Assembly: GCF_000378485.1 (NCBI RefSeq)
Contig: NZ_KB899971.1
Span: 212,330-276,329 of the forward strand
Length of the DNA stretch: 64,000 nucleotides
Reading direction: 5' to 3'
Origin: Flavobacterium rivuli WB 3.3-2 = DSM 21788
GTDB lineage: Bacteria; Bacteroidota; Bacteroidia; Flavobacteriales; Flavobacteriaceae
Positions 1-9,020 of the stretch are shown here, piece by piece; the first letter of the stretch is position 1, and every line of letters begins with the position of its first letter. The position numbers and the translations under genes were made by a program. The notes under the pieces are model-generated. The model did no database searches and was not told the origin of the DNA. It saw only the letters and a list, made by a program, of their open reading frames with translations.

Positions 1-58
1 TACCATAAACTACGGAACCCAGTTGCCACTGGCACAGGGAATCCGCTTTGACTTGTAA
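1..58 (+). CDS. 3' end of an outer-membrane protein gene (partial)
   Basis: The window opens inside a reading frame whose last residues are TINYGTQLPLAQGIRFDL, followed by TAA at 56-58. An NYGTQLPL stretch followed by a short last strand resembles the end of a Bacteroidota outer-membrane beta-barrel, such as a TonB-dependent receptor. Only 18 residues are visible, so the family is a guess. A strong terminator follows at once. Confidence 0.5.
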   Translation, partial: TINYGTQLPLAQGIRFDL

Positions 59-91
59 TTATTTCTTCTTACTATAAAGTGTTTAATATGG

Positions 92-122
92 AACTGCCTC
101 TTTACCGGAGGCAGTTTTTTTT
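92..122 (+). terminator. Rho-independent terminator
   Basis: A perfect 9 bp stem (AACTGCCTC at 92-100, GAGGCAGTT at 108-116) with a 7-base loop runs into a T tract. It ends the partial gene at 1-58. Confidence 0.85.
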
Positions 123-292
123 GTGCATTCATTACATAAAATACTTTGCCGCTTTTTTTATAATTATAGCTTAAAGTCAGGGTTTACCCTTTTTAATTAT
201 TCCCATATATTATTTTTGACAATAAAGGGTTTTCGCATACAACTAATAATTTTTTTTAGTAACTTGTATCACAGCTAATTAACCAAAATGAT

Positions 293-1021
293 ATGAAAAC
301 ACTTTACTTAAAAATTTGCCTGTTTACGTTACTAACAGGTTTTTACTCTTTTAGTTTTGCAGCGGTTACAAGCACAAATAAGGTGTTGAATAAGCCATCA
401 TATAACAAAGCATCTGAGGTTACTACCCCGCTTTACTCATATACAGGCAATGTAGAATTCAGGTTGTTTGCGGCCGGAAATGAATTATCTGCCTATTTTA
501 CCGATGGGCAGCGCATAAATTTTATTATACTGCAACAAAATACGCTTACGGCAGTTCCGGAAAACGGTAAATATCAGGTAGATGTGTACGAAGGCGGTGT
601 GTCGCTGCGCAGCCATACCGGTAAAGCAACACTTTTTTTAGGAGCAGATGTAAAGGCATCTAAAGACCTGGCAAAGGCACTGGGCGGCAAAGCCCGTTTT
701 GGGATAATAAATACGGGAGCAGCCGGATTTATATATAGTTATGGCACAACACAATCGTACAATGGGGCTACACTAAGTACCATAACTGCAAAAGGTATTG
801 GGGTTATAGATTTTATAGCAACATTAGGCGGGGCAAAACCATCTAAAGATTGTAATTCGGGCGGTGTGGGCTCTGTTTCATCAAGTGTAAATGCAGGAAG
901 TAAACCGCAGCAAAGCCACGGATGTGCCGTTACCTGTAAAACCGGATATTATTCCTGCTGTAAAGACACCACAACAGCCACAACACAATCCTGTAAATGC
1001 ATAAAAGAAAATAGTTTGTAA
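293..1021 (+). CDS. Secreted protein with a Cys-rich C-terminus, unknown function
   Basis: I do not recognise this 242-residue protein. It starts with a clear Sec signal peptide (MKTLYLK, then hydrophobic to about residue 24, SFSFA). The middle, about residues 45-185, is a mixed strand-rich region ending in a small-residue segment (TAKGIGVIDFIATLGG). After a Ser/Gly linker the last 35 residues hold eight cysteines, in CAVTCKTGYYSCCKD and SCKCIKENSL, as in a small disulfide-bonded knot or the tail of a secreted peptide. It is monocistronic, about 170 bp beyond the upstream terminator. The periplasm or the cell exterior is the likely location. The reading frame is sound; the role is unknown. 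Confidence 0.8.
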   Translation: MKTLYLKICLFTLLTGFYSFSFAAVTSTNKVLNKPSYNKASEVTTPLYSYTGNVEFRLFAAGNELSAYFTDGQRINFIILQQNTLTAVPENGKYQVDVYEGGVSLRSHTGKATLFLGADVKASKDLAKALGGKARFGIINTGAAGFIYSYGTTQSYNGATLSTITAKGIGVIDFIATLGGAKPSKDCNSGGVGSVSSSVNAGSKPQQSHGCAVTCKTGYYSCCKDTTTATTQSCKCIKENSL

Positions 1022-1118
1022 AATATTGGGCAAGAATAAATACAAACCTGATATGCACTAATATAATTAATGAAATAGTTTTGTGGCACCCAATGGCAAT
1101 TGTGACTGTGACTGAAAT

Positions 1119-2543
1119 TTATACCACTACCCTCTTCCACCTGCCGCGTTTAAACAGGATAATACTTGCAACAGCCATACACGTTTCTGCAATTGGTATT
1201 GCCATGAATACACCTGTGGGGCCAAAACTAAAATGTTTAGCCAGTAAAAATGCCATAGGTATCTGGAACAGCCAGAACCCAAAAAGGTTTACAAGCGTTG
1301 GGGTGCGGGTATCGCCGGCACCGTTAAAGGCGTTAATAAGCACCATGCCAATACCGTAAAAAACGTAGCCTGCACTAAGTATGCGGATGGCCTGCACGGC
1401 AATATCGTGCACCTGTGCATTATTGGTAAAAAACCACATAAGCGGGTCGGCGGCAAGGAGTGTAACTATCATAATTACTGCCATATAAATAACATTAAAC
1501 TTTGCCGTAACCAGTGCAGACCTCTCTGCACGCTGCTCCTGCTTCGCTCCCAGATTCTGACCTACAAGTGTAGCCGCGGCATTGCTTAACCCCCATGCGG
1601 GCAGCATAAAGAACATCATAATGCGCAGCGCACTCTGGTATCCCGCAGACCCTTCGTCGCCACCTGTGGTAGCCACAAGTTCGGCAAGAAATATCCAGCT
1701 GCATGAGGCAATTACAAACTGTAGTATACCGGGCGCAGCTATTTTTACAAGCGCTTTAATTTGTTGCCAGTCGGGTATAAAGTACGAGGCTGCCACCTTA
1801 AGCATCCCTTTACCGTTAAAGAGGTTATACATTTGGTACAGCACCCCAATACCGCGCCCCACCGTTGTAGCAATAGCCGCACCGGTAAGCCCAAAGGCAG
1901 GTACAAAACCCCAGCCATTTATAAGCAGCGGGCACAACAGGCAGTTGCATATATTAGCTATCCACAGGCTTTTCATGGCAATGGCAGCATTGCCCGCACC
2001 GCGAAATATTCCGTTAAATAAAAAAATGAGGATAATTACAAAGCTACCACCCAGGGTAATGCGTATAAAAGGCGTACCATATATAGCCGACTCTAAAGAC
2101 GACCCCATAAGCACTAAAATATCTGTAGCATAAATAAAGCCCAGGGTTGCCAGCACCACATTTAGCAACAGTGCTACTATAATGGCCTGCATGCCTGCTT
2201 TGGCGGCAGCCACAGGGTCTTTTTCTCCCACGCGGCGCGCAACAGTTGCCGTTGCCGCCATGCTCATGCCTATGGCAATAGAGTATAGTATGGTAAGCAC
2301 GCTTTCGGTTAGCCCTACGGTTTGCACGGCATAGCTGCTGTTTTCCAGGTGGCCCACAAAATACAGGTCTACCAGCGCGAATACCGATTCCATCATCATT
2401 TCGAGCATCATGGGTATAGCAAGCAACAGCACCGCACGGCGTATGCTGCCCGTAGTAAAATCGACGCTCTCACCGCTAAGAGATTGCTTTAATAATGCGA
2501 AAAAGCGTGAGGCACCACTTGCCTGCGCACTGTTTTGTGACAT
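1119..2543 (-). CDS. MATE family efflux transporter
   Basis: A 474-residue inner-membrane protein with about twelve hydrophobic segments in two homologous halves, the normal length for a multidrug and toxin extrusion (MATE) carrier. The N-terminus carries the family-typical DFTTGSIRRAVLLLAIPMM and a following ALVDLYFVGHL segment; the second half repeats this pattern. MATE proteins export cationic drugs or metabolites in exchange for Na+ or H+. The substrate cannot be read from sequence. It converges with the Cys-rich protein gene at 293-1021 and has no co-directional partner close by. ATG start at 2543. Confidence 0.92.
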   Translation of the reverse strand: MSQNSAQASGASRFFALLKQSLSGESVDFTTGSIRRAVLLLAIPMMLEMMMESVFALVDLYFVGHLENSSYAVQTVGLTESVLTILYSIAIGMSMAATATVARRVGEKDPVAAAKAGMQAIIVALLLNVVLATLGFIYATDILVLMGSSLESAIYGTPFIRITLGGSFVIILIFLFNGIFRGAGNAAIAMKSLWIANICNCLLCPLLINGWGFVPAFGLTGAAIATTVGRGIGVLYQMYNLFNGKGMLKVAASYFIPDWQQIKALVKIAAPGILQFVIASCSWIFLAELVATTGGDEGSAGYQSALRIMMFFMLPAWGLSNAAATLVGQNLGAKQEQRAERSALVTAKFNVIYMAVIMIVTLLAADPLMWFFTNNAQVHDIAVQAIRILSAGYVFYGIGMVLINAFNGAGDTRTPTLVNLFGFWLFQIPMAFLLAKHFSFGPTGVFMAIPIAETCMAVASIILFKRGRWKRVVV

Positions 2544-2644
2544 AATTTACGCTTTAATTGTTATGGCTAAAGCCGATTAATGCTTTAGGGTTATCAAGTA
2601 AAAGTATAAAATTTAATTGAGTGGAATTTTAAAATAACAGTAAG

Positions 2645-2762
2645 AGATTCTTCGACTGCGTTGCGCTCAAAATGATAATAGCCTTCCCTTCTTGTGGCTT
2701 TCTATAAACATGCCGTTCCTCCGGGACTGTGCAAGGTTTTTTTAACCTTATAGGTTTTATCG
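2645..2762. repeat. Fragments of dispersed repeats upstream of the MATE gene
   Basis: This gap holds half of an R3 element (GATTCTTCGACTGCGTTGCG at about 2647), a CTATAAACATGCCG element (about 2702-2715) that recurs at the end of the tandem array near 25961, and a GCAAGGTTTTTTTAACCTTA hairpin related to those at 54187 and 55710. All look like decayed repeat copies. Confidence 0.5.
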
Positions 2763-2800
2763 GTATATTCCTAAATAGCAATACAGGATTGATATTAATT

Positions 2801-3262
2801 TTACTCTGCTTTAATTATATTAAAAGTCATTCTGTCAAAACGGGAATCGTAATACCAAAAAACTCTATATAGAGATAATTTTTTTTCGGAAATAATTCCG
2901 GAAAAGTTAACACCATTGTCTATCTCATATCGCAATTTTTCAGTGTTATTGTAATTCACTTTATGAAATGGGGTTGATTCATCGTAAGAATATTTATAAT
3001 TAATTAACGTAAAAGAAAGGGTATCTTTTTGATTGTACTTATCAAACTTTAAATCTGTAACATAGTGAATATTATTTTCATTGCCGTAGTATCTCCCTTT
3101 AACAATGGAATCTTTTTCAAAAACTAATTCTATGTAATCTGCCGGATTTTTACTTTCATTTGAAGCATGCTCAAATTTATATGTTTTTACTGTAACCAAA
3201 TCAGTATTAGTTTGCCCTTTAGAAAAAAGCATAACAAGGATGTATAATAAAATGTTACTCAT
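2801..3262 (-). CDS. Small secreted protein, unknown function
   Basis: A 153-residue protein not recognised by family. The first 17 residues (MSNILLYILVMLFSKGQ) are a hydrophobic leader, probably a signal peptide cut near GQT. The remainder is polar and rich in Tyr, Asn and Lys with alternating hydrophobics (YIELVFEKDSIVKGRYYG, LRYEIDNGVNFSGIISEKKL), which suggests a small beta-sandwich exported to the periplasm. No cysteine lipobox. The gene stands alone between repeat-filled gaps and is AT-rich compared with its neighbours, so it may be an accessory gene. ATG start at 3262. Confidence 0.65.
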   Translation of the reverse strand: MSNILLYILVMLFSKGQTNTDLVTVKTYKFEHASNESKNPADYIELVFEKDSIVKGRYYGNENNIHYVTDLKFDKYNQKDTLSFTLINYKYSYDESTPFHKVNYNNTEKLRYEIDNGVNFSGIISEKKLSLYRVFWYYDSRFDRMTFNIIKAE

Positions 3263-3428
3263 TGTATATAATTAGTGGTTACGCTGTAAAAATACTAATA
3301 CGACGACTACTAATGATATACTTTACTAACAAAATTTGATAATACACAACACAAAAAAATTTCCAAACAGAATAACACAAATGTTTTGAGCTTTGGAGAG
3401 GCGGCATGTAATACAGTTTAAATAAATT

Positions 3429-3572
3429 GTTACGCGAAGTCGCAAAGACGCAAAGCTGTATACTAAATTAGGTTTCGATACAGCGACTGGTAAGTCGCAA
3501 AGCTTTGCGACTTAACAGTCGCTTGTGTGTATGCATAATATGTCTTCGCGTCTTGGCGCCTATGCGTGACAT
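3429..3572. repeat. Foldback repeat, R2 subtype (GCAAAGACGCAAAG ends)
   Basis: Outer arms CGAAGTCGCAAAGACGCAAAG and their degenerate complement (TGTCTTCGCGTCTTGGCG) enclose a 40 bp near-palindrome at 3483-3522, two 20 bp halves that differ at one position. The inner motif GCGACTG-TAAGTCGC also lies inside the element at 28910-29028, so the two belong to one family. Confidence 0.7.
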
Positions 3573-3634
3573 AAAATAGAATAGGAAATATCAGGCTAAG
3601 ATATATGCAGAAATAATATATACCAATTTTCTTT

Positions 3635-3820
3635 TTTACCACAAAGAACACAAAGCAAAGCTTGACATTTTGCTCAAAGATTTCAATCCCGCAACCGTGA
3701 TAAAAGGGCACATGGCTATACGTACCGGCTTTGTGCCTTTCCGCCTATGGCGGAATATGCATGTGCTTACCATATTGCCTTGTGTTCTTTGTGAAAGACT
3801 TCGTGCTCTTTGTGGTAAAT
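3635..3820. repeat. Foldback repeat, R2 (ACCACAAAG ends)
   Basis: Begins TTTTACCACAAAGAACACAA and ends with the imperfect complement TGTGTTCTTTGTG ... CTTTGTGGTAAA. The interior holds a CCGCCTATGGCGG hairpin and a CAATCCCG segment that corresponds, in inverse order, to the core of the copies at 13720 and 21506. Short open frames inside it are not genes. Confidence 0.7.
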
Positions 3821-3858
3821 AATTTTGTGGATTATCAACTAGGGTTTAAAAAACAAAA

Positions 3859-3890
3859 AAATCCCCAAAACAAACTTGCTTTGGGGATTT
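3859..3890 (-). terminator. Terminator downstream of pgi
   Basis: An 11 bp perfect stem (AAATCCCCAAA at 3859-3869, TTTGGGGATTT at 880-890 of the same kb). On the minus strand it runs into a T-rich tract, so it can end the DUF3108-TDO-M23-pgi transcript about 200 bases after the pgi stop. T residues on the other side would let it work in both directions. Confidence 0.7.
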
Positions 3891-3930
3891 ATTTTTTATT
3901 TCCTGTCGAATCTATCGTGTGATATTTTTT

Positions 3931-4038
3931 GTCCTCTCCCAGCCCTCTCCAAAGGAGAGGGGGAAGCTACTCTTGCAGTCGAACTGTACCCGTTCATTAG
4001 CTCCCCTCTCCTTCGGAGAGGGGTTGGGGGAGAGGACT
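3931..4038. repeat. R1 hairpin repeat
   Basis: Left arm CCTCTCCCAGCCCTCTCC with AAAGGAGAGGGGGAAGCTAC, right arm CTCCCCTCTCCTTCGGAGAG then GGGTTGGGGGAGAGGA. The two halves pair with each other and each half also contains its own small hairpin. This is one of about ten copies in the window. Confidence 0.75.
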
Positions 4039-4090
4039 CTTTGACAGAATTCTTTATTTAATGTGCCAAAGGCCATTGGAGTTACAGAAC

Positions 4091-5734
4091 TTATTTCTGT
4101 TTCAAGAACTCGCCTACTAAGAACGAGGTAGAACTGTCGTGTTGTTTTACAGTACCGCTCACAATTTCGTCGAGGATAGAGTTAGCAAGCTGCTTGCCCA
4201 GCTCTACACCCCATTGGTCGTAGCTGAATATATTCCAGATAACGCCTTGTACAAATATTTTGTGCTCGTATAAAGCTACAAGAGCACCAAGGGTTTCCGG
4301 TGTAAGTTTTTTAATCAAGAAGGTATTTGTAGGCTTGTTGCCTGTAAATACTTTAAACGGGGTAAGATAGTCTGCTTTTTCCTGAGCAACGCCTGCTTTA
4401 GTAAACTCGGCGCGAACGGTAGCCTCGGTCTTGCCGCTAAGCAACGCCTCAGTCTGGGCAAAAAAGTTAGACATTAATTTATCGTGATGGTCCTGGTTGC
4501 CATATAGTGGCTGTACAAAACCGATAAAATCGGTAGGGATAAGTTTAGTGCCCTGGTGTATAAGCTGAAAGAATGCATGCTGCGAGTTAGTACCCGGCTC
4601 GCCCCATATAATAGTACCTGTCTGGTAATTTACAGGGTTACCATCGCGGCCTACGCTCTTGCCGTTACTCTCCATAATACCCTGCTGCAGGTAAGGCGCA
4701 AGTTTACTCAGGTACTGTGTGTACGGGATAAGGGCTTCGCTTTCGGCACCAAAAAAGTTGTTGTACCAAATGCTAAGCAATGCTAAAACCACCGGAAGGT
4801 TCTCTTCAAACGGGGTAGTTTTAAAATGCTCATCCATATCGTTAGCACCTTTAAGCAGCTTATCAAAATTATCAAAGCCTACTGCCAGCGCAATAGATAA
4901 ACCAACGGCACTCCATAGAGAGAAACGTCCGCCTACCCAGTCCCACATCGGGAAAATGTTAGCCTCGTCTATACCAAATTCGGTAACCTTTTTAATATTG
5001 GTAGATACCGCCACAAAGTGCTTGGCAACATCGGCCTGTGTAGCATGCTTAAGGAACCACTCTCGTGCCGTTTCGGCATTGGTAAGGGTTTCCTGTGTGG
5101 TAAAGGTTTTAGATGCTATAACAAAAAGCGTGGTTTCAGGATCTAAACCCTTAAGGCTTTCGGTAACGTGGTCGCCATCTACGTTAGAGATAAACTTAAC
5201 GTTAAGCTGGTTCTTGTAGTACTTAAGTGCCTCTACCACCATGTGCGGACCAAGGTCGCTGCCGCCTATGCCTATGTTTACCACAGTGGTAAATGGCTTA
5301 CCGGTGTAACCTGTTTTAGTACCGCCTATAATTTCTTCTGTAAACTGTTTTATCTTGTTTTTAACGGCATACACTTCGGGTATAACATTAACACCTTCAA
5401 ACCTAATATCGGCAGTTTCCGGCGCGCGAAGTGCAGTGTGCAGTACGGCCCTGTCTTCGGTACGGTTTATGGCATCGCCTTCAAAATAGCTTTGTATAGC
5501 ACCTTTAAGGTCTGTCTCTTTAGCAAGGTCCTGAAGTAATGCTAACGTTTCTTCGTTAATAATGTTCTTAGAATAATCTACCAAAAAGTCATTCCATTTA
5601 ATGTGGAATTTCTGTGCTCTTTGGGTATCGGCAGCAAACATTTCCTGCATAGAGGCATTTTGCATTTCGGTATAATGGTCGCGAAGTGCCTGCCAGGCGG
5701 CTGTGCCCGATGGATTAGTGTTTTGTAATGCCAT
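4091..5734 (-). CDS. pgi: Glucose-6-phosphate isomerase
   Basis: Interconverts glucose 6-phosphate and fructose 6-phosphate in glycolysis and gluconeogenesis; cytosolic. The 547-residue length is that of the long bacterial/eukaryotic PGI class. Family signatures are present: [31 protein letters not shown] (sugar phosphate site), [13 protein letters not shown], and the C-terminal [17 protein letters not shown] with its catalytic-region Gln. It is the last gene of a tight minus-strand run (DUF3108, TDO, M23 peptidase, pgi) with only 4 bp between it and the M23 gene, so it is probably co-transcribed. A housekeeping function in such mixed company is typical of Flavobacterium operons. Confidence 0.97.
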   Translation of the reverse strand: MALQNTNPSGTAAWQALRDHYTEMQNASMQEMFAADTQRAQKFHIKWNDFLVDYSKNIINEETLALLQDLAKETDLKGAIQSYFEGDAINRTEDRAVLHTALRAPETADIRFEGVNVIPEVYAVKNKIKQFTEEIIGGTKTGYTGKPFTTVVNIGIGGSDLGPHMVVEALKYYKNQLNVKFISNVDGDHVTESLKGLDPETTLFVIASKTFTTQETLTNAETAREWFLKHATQADVAKHFVAVSTNIKKVTEFGIDEANIFPMWDWVGGRFSLWSAVGLSIALAVGFDNFDKLLKGANDMDEHFKTTPFEENLPVVLALLSIWYNNFFGAESEALIPYTQYLSKLAPYLQQGIMESNGKSVGRDGNPVNYQTGTIIWGEPGTNSQHAFFQLIHQGTKLIPTDFIGFVQPLYGNQDHHDKLMSNFFAQTEALLSGKTEATVRAEFTKAGVAQEKADYLTPFKVFTGNKPTNTFLIKKLTPETLGALVALYEHKIFVQGVIWNIFSYDQWGVELGKQLANSILDEIVSGTVKQHDSSTSFLVGEFLKQK

Positions 5735-5738
5735 TGTG

Positions 5739-6989
5739 TTAGTTTTTTTGGTTAAATTTTATTTCAGATATACTGTCAAGTTCTTTTTTAAGCGGGGTCA
5801 TGTAAGCAATAAAGCGCGGTTTATGCTTAGGGCTCATAGGCTCAGAGTTAGGTAGTTTTTGCCTTAAGGCATCTACCTGCACGCCGTTTTTCCAGAAGCG
5901 GTAACATACATGCGGCCCTGTGGCAAGGCCTGTACTGCCCACACGCCCTATAACGTCGCCCTGTGTAACGCGCTGCCCCTGGCGCACCAGTATTTTGCTC
6001 ATGTGCAGGTACTGCGTGGCATACATACCACTGTGTTTTACCTTAACAAAATTACCGTTGCCCGATGTGTAGCCTGTGCGCTCTACCACGCCGCTGGCAG
6101 TTGTCATGATGGGTGTGCCGCTTGGTGCGGCATAATCGGTACCGTTATGGGCTTTCCACTGCATTTGCACGGGGTGAAAACGCCTGCCCGAAAAGCGCGA
6201 GGTAATATGGCTGAATTTAAGCGGGGCTTTTAAGAACATGTTTTTAAGCACCTTGCCCTCCTCATCATAATACTCCCTTGTTTTAGACCGCGATGTGCTG
6301 TCCTGCTTAAACGGAAATGCGTATATTTTTTTGCCTTTATACTCAAAGTACGACGCTTCTATGCTCTCTATACCGCCATAAATGCTGTCGCTTATGTAAC
6401 GTTCGTTTACGGTAACGGCAAACTTATCGCCCTTTTGTATCTTAAAAAAGTCAATACTCCAGGCATACATTTCGCTTAGCTCATGTGCCAGTGCCGGGCC
6501 TGCGCCTGCTTTGTTAAGCGTTTCGGCAAGAGATCCTTCTATGGCACCCGCAATAATACGCCTTTTAATAGTTATAGGCTTTACCGTTTTGTTAACCCTT
6601 GGTATAGAATCTCTAAGGTCTATTACATAATAGCTAAGATTATCGGGCTGGTACACAAATGCCTTAAGGGCGTTGGGTGCTTTTTTATCTTTAAACAAGG
6701 TAAAAGGCCTGCCCACGCGAATGTCCCTTAAATCAAAGGTATCCTTAATATGTTCTGTAATGTTATGAATTGCCGATGCATCAAAACCCTCTTTGCCCAA
6801 TATACCGCCAAAGGTATCGCCGCTTGCAATAGTATCGTGCACTACGGTATAATCGCTGGTTATAAAGCCAAACTCTTTTACAATGGGTGCTTTTTTTACT
6901 ACTGTTTTTTTAGGCTCTTCTTGTTGTTGCTCTTTATTGTTGCAGGCTATGAGGGTTAAAAATGTAAGTATGGCTACAAGATATCTCAA
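5739..6989 (-). CDS. M23 family metallopeptidase, lipoprotein
   Basis: A 416-residue peptidoglycan endopeptidase-type protein. The N-terminus [16 protein letters not shown] is a lipoprotein signal with Cys16, so it is membrane-anchored and faces the periplasm. Residues about 40-250 form the strand-rich, LysM/OapA-like region common in flavobacterial homologues; the peptidase domain starts near residue 260 ([15 protein letters not shown], first His and Asp of HxxxD). The usual second motif HxH reads HVC (GPHVCYRFW), so one zinc ligand is replaced by Cys. I believe this variant recurs in flavobacterial relatives but cannot check it here. It lies 20 bp after TDO and 4 bp before pgi. Confidence 0.9.
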   Translation of the reverse strand: MRYLVAILTFLTLIACNNKEQQQEEPKKTVVKKAPIVKEFGFITSDYTVVHDTIASGDTFGGILGKEGFDASAIHNITEHIKDTFDLRDIRVGRPFTLFKDKKAPNALKAFVYQPDNLSYYVIDLRDSIPRVNKTVKPITIKRRIIAGAIEGSLAETLNKAGAGPALAHELSEMYAWSIDFFKIQKGDKFAVTVNERYISDSIYGGIESIEASYFEYKGKKIYAFPFKQDSTSRSKTREYYDEEGKVLKNMFLKAPLKFSHITSRFSGRRFHPVQMQWKAHNGTDYAAPSGTPIMTTASGVVERTGYTSGNGNFVKVKHSGMYATQYLHMSKILVRQGQRVTQGDVIGRVGSTGLATGPHVCYRFWKNGVQVDALRQKLPNSEPMSPKHKPRFIAYMTPLKKELDSISEIKFNQKN

Positions 6990-7009
6990 AAGTGTGTTTG
7001 TTTTGTGTG

Positions 7010-7945
7010 TTATACATTTTCGCCCCAGTTGCGCAGCTCATCTTCTGTCCATAATTCGGGGAAAAATATCCTTCGTTGGTATTTAGGATGCATGTATTTT
7101 TTCCAGTCGCTGCCGCCGGTAGCTTCCTGCGGCCCCGCAGAGCTTTCTATATACTTCCTGGCAGCATTAAGGTGGCCCATAACCCAGGTAACATTTACCG
7201 TATGGTCATAATGGCGCATAGCAGCCACAAGCTCCGGGTTAGCCTGGCTTTCGGCAGGGAGCTGTTTAAATTTCCTCCAGATGTTTATGGTGTTGTACTC
7301 TTCCATGTGGCGTAAAAATTCGGCTTTGTACTTTTTCTCAAAAGCATTAAGCAGGTACGATTTTTCGCCCGTTTTGTGGTCTTTGCCTGCCGCCTGCCAG
7401 TACAAATGCTCAAAGGCATGCGTGTATGGCGTGTTACGGTCTATAGTGGCACGAAAACGGTAGTCTATAAGGTTTATAAGGTCTGTGCTTGCAAATTCTA
7501 TAAGGCGGTACTGCGCGCTCTGAAAACCGCTTGCCGGGGTAAGGGTGTTGCGGAATTTCATGTACTGGTCTATCTCCATGCCATCGCCCATAATATCAAA
7601 CGATGTGGTAAGCATATCAAAATAGCGGCTTATGCGCATTAACCTTTCGGTAAAAAACGCAGTGGTAAGCGTTTCGGCATGGCATAGCTGGTTGGTTTCC
7701 CACAGTATCATTTTAAAAAGCAGCTCGTTTACCTGGTGGTACATTATAAAAACCATCTCATCGGGCAGGGTGGTTCTTTGTATCTGCAGGTTAAGGAGCG
7801 CATCTGTATTAATGTAATCCCAGTATGTTATGGGGGTAGACCATAGTAAACCCTCTAAATGCGTAGCCGTTTTCTGGCCTATGGCCGAGAATTTTTTATC
7901 AAGTTCATCCAGCTTTTCAGCTATTGGGGATGTGTGTTCTGTCAT
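7010..7945 (-). CDS. kynA: Tryptophan 2,3-dioxygenase family protein
   Basis: Heme-dependent cleavage of the indole ring of L-tryptophan to N-formylkynurenine, the first step of kynurenine catabolism; cytosolic. The 311-residue protein has the TDO signature LTYWDYI-like TPITYWDYINTDALLNLQ, the distal-pocket segment FIMYHQVNELLFKMILWE, and the C-terminal helix with the likely heme-ligand His in WVMGHLNAARKYI followed by ATGGSDWKKYM. These match the flavobacterial TDO group. It lies 5 bp after DUF3108 and close to the tyrosine-degrading hppD and hmgA genes, so the region is an aromatic amino-acid catabolic locus. The other kynurenine genes are not in the window. Confidence 0.9.
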   Translation of the reverse strand: MTEHTSPIAEKLDELDKKFSAIGQKTATHLEGLLWSTPITYWDYINTDALLNLQIQRTTLPDEMVFIMYHQVNELLFKMILWETNQLCHAETLTTAFFTERLMRISRYFDMLTTSFDIMGDGMEIDQYMKFRNTLTPASGFQSAQYRLIEFASTDLINLIDYRFRATIDRNTPYTHAFEHLYWQAAGKDHKTGEKSYLLNAFEKKYKAEFLRHMEEYNTINIWRKFKQLPAESQANPELVAAMRHYDHTVNVTWVMGHLNAARKYIESSAGPQEATGGSDWKKYMHPKYQRRIFFPELWTEDELRNWGENV

Positions 7946-7950
7946 CTTTT

Positions 7951-8718
7951 TTATTTCGATTTAATGGCAAGGGTGTGCGCAAGGCCCCTGTATTCATCCA
8001 GGTCTGCCTTAAGCGACCCTACGGCAAGGCTTGCTTTAATTCTTACCGGCACTTTGTTTTCATCGTCTGATATCCAAACGGTTAAACTTTCCTCTTCCTT
8101 AAAAACCCTGCCTGCCTGTACCAGCGGCCTGAATATCATGGTAGAGATGGTGCCAAATTTAGTGCTTAAATCTTCCCTGCCAATGAATTTGAGTTTAAAT
8201 TTTGTAACCTCATCATCAAAAAACATATCTACCGCAATAGCCTCGCCCACTTTAAGCTTATCTACGTTAGGATGGTTCCTTAAATAGTAAAATACCGATA
8301 CGATATCCTGCACATTCTCTGTAACCGATATGGTTTTTTCTGATTTATGCTTGTAGTCTTTTACAAGCACCGTGTTTTTATCCTGGTTAAAAAAACCTTC
8401 CTGGTCTTTTTTATAACCGCCTTCGTCTATTTTGCGCACATACTGGTAGGGCTTGCCGGTATTTTTATCAAAATAGCTTTCGTAATTATCGTTAACCTTA
8501 AAAAAGAATTTTGTCATACCCGTAGTGTAGCCATTGCCCACTACGTGGTGTACTTTTTTATTGTTTCTTACAGCATCTTTAATTTCCAGCGTGGCATACC
8601 CCGCATTTACAACCCCGTAGTGAATCCTGAATTTAAAGAACTCTCCGGTCTTAAACGCGTCCTGTGAAAATGCATCGCCTAATGCAAAAAACATAATAAT
8701 GGCAAGTAATTTTTTCAT
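7951..8718 (-). CDS. DUF3108 domain-containing secreted protein
   Basis: A 255-residue protein with a Sec signal (MKKLLAIIMFFALGDAFSQ) and a single DUF3108 region, recognised by GEFFKFRIHYGVVNAGYATLEI near the start and by the VFYYLRN and LTVWISDDENKVPVRIKA segments. DUF3108 proteins are predicted periplasmic beta-rich proteins of unknown role. It heads the run DUF3108-TDO-M23-pgi. The upstream sequence on the minus strand holds a promoter, a short leader and a terminator-like hairpin, described separately, that may control the run. Confidence 0.88.
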   Translation of the reverse strand: MKKLLAIIMFFALGDAFSQDAFKTGEFFKFRIHYGVVNAGYATLEIKDAVRNNKKVHHVVGNGYTTGMTKFFFKVNDNYESYFDKNTGKPYQYVRKIDEGGYKKDQEGFFNQDKNTVLVKDYKHKSEKTISVTENVQDIVSVFYYLRNHPNVDKLKVGEAIAVDMFFDDEVTKFKLKFIGREDLSTKFGTISTMIFRPLVQAGRVFKEEESLTVWISDDENKVPVRIKASLAVGSLKADLDEYRGLAHTLAIKSK

Positions 8719-8785
8719 AGTAATTTTGTTGGGCGTGGTGTTTTAGAAGGCATAAATGCAATTTCTGTTCCAAAAGTAAGAAAAC

Positions 8786-8819
8786 AAAAAAACCCAGTCA
8801 AAAATAAGACCGGGTTTTT
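8786..8819 (-). terminator. Terminator or attenuator hairpin ahead of DUF3108
   Basis: On the minus strand ACCCGGTC pairs with GACTGGGT (one A-C mismatch in about 11 pairs), with an 8-base loop and a following T run. It lies 67 bases before the DUF3108 start and about 200 bases after the hppD stop. It could end hppD readthrough, end a small RNA, or act as an attenuator. Confidence 0.7.
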
Positions 8820-8900
8820 ATGCTATTAACCAACCAAAAACTATAAATTATGAAAATTTTACCTGCATCGAGAAAAATGTTTACCACTTTCTTTTTTGCG
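8786..8900 (-). ncRNA. Candidate leader RNA or small RNA of about 115 nt
   Basis: The minus strand reads promoter (TACCTTTG at 8912-8905, then CACTCGC), about 80 unstructured A/T-rich bases, a GGTTGGTTAATAGC segment, and the hairpin plus T run at 8819-8786. That is a complete transcription unit with no real gene in it; the only frame on this strand is a six-codon M-Q-V-K-F-S. Either it is a stand-alone small RNA or an attenuated leader for DUF3108-TDO-M23-pgi. I could not match it to an RNA family by eye. Confidence 0.45.
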
Positions 8901-8904
8901 AGTG

Positions 8905-8912
8905 CAAAGGTA
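8905..8912 (-). promoter_or_regulatory. Bacteroidota -7 promoter element TACCTTTG
   Basis: Matches TAnnTTTG exactly and is followed by CACTCGC, the context I associate with strong Bacteroidota promoters. A weak -33 candidate (TTTATT) lies about 20 bases further upstream. Confidence 0.6.
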
Positions 8913-9020
8913 CTATGTTTTTAAACTTTTATTTAATAAATTTCAGGTTTAACATAGATAATTCAAACAATGGCTATTGGTGTGGGTTAAAATTATGATA
9001 TCTTTAAAAATAAGGTTGTT

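Noticed and set aside
3463..4061. Several 60-80 residue open frames in the 3.4-4.1 kb gap
   Set aside because: They translate R2 and R1 repeats (FFVVKKK, LLRRGVGGE) and differ between copies.
8849..8923. 24-codon plus-strand frame MKILPASRKMFTTFFFASAK and on
   Set aside because: It has no promoter on that strand and is antisense to the candidate leader RNA; kept only as a note.
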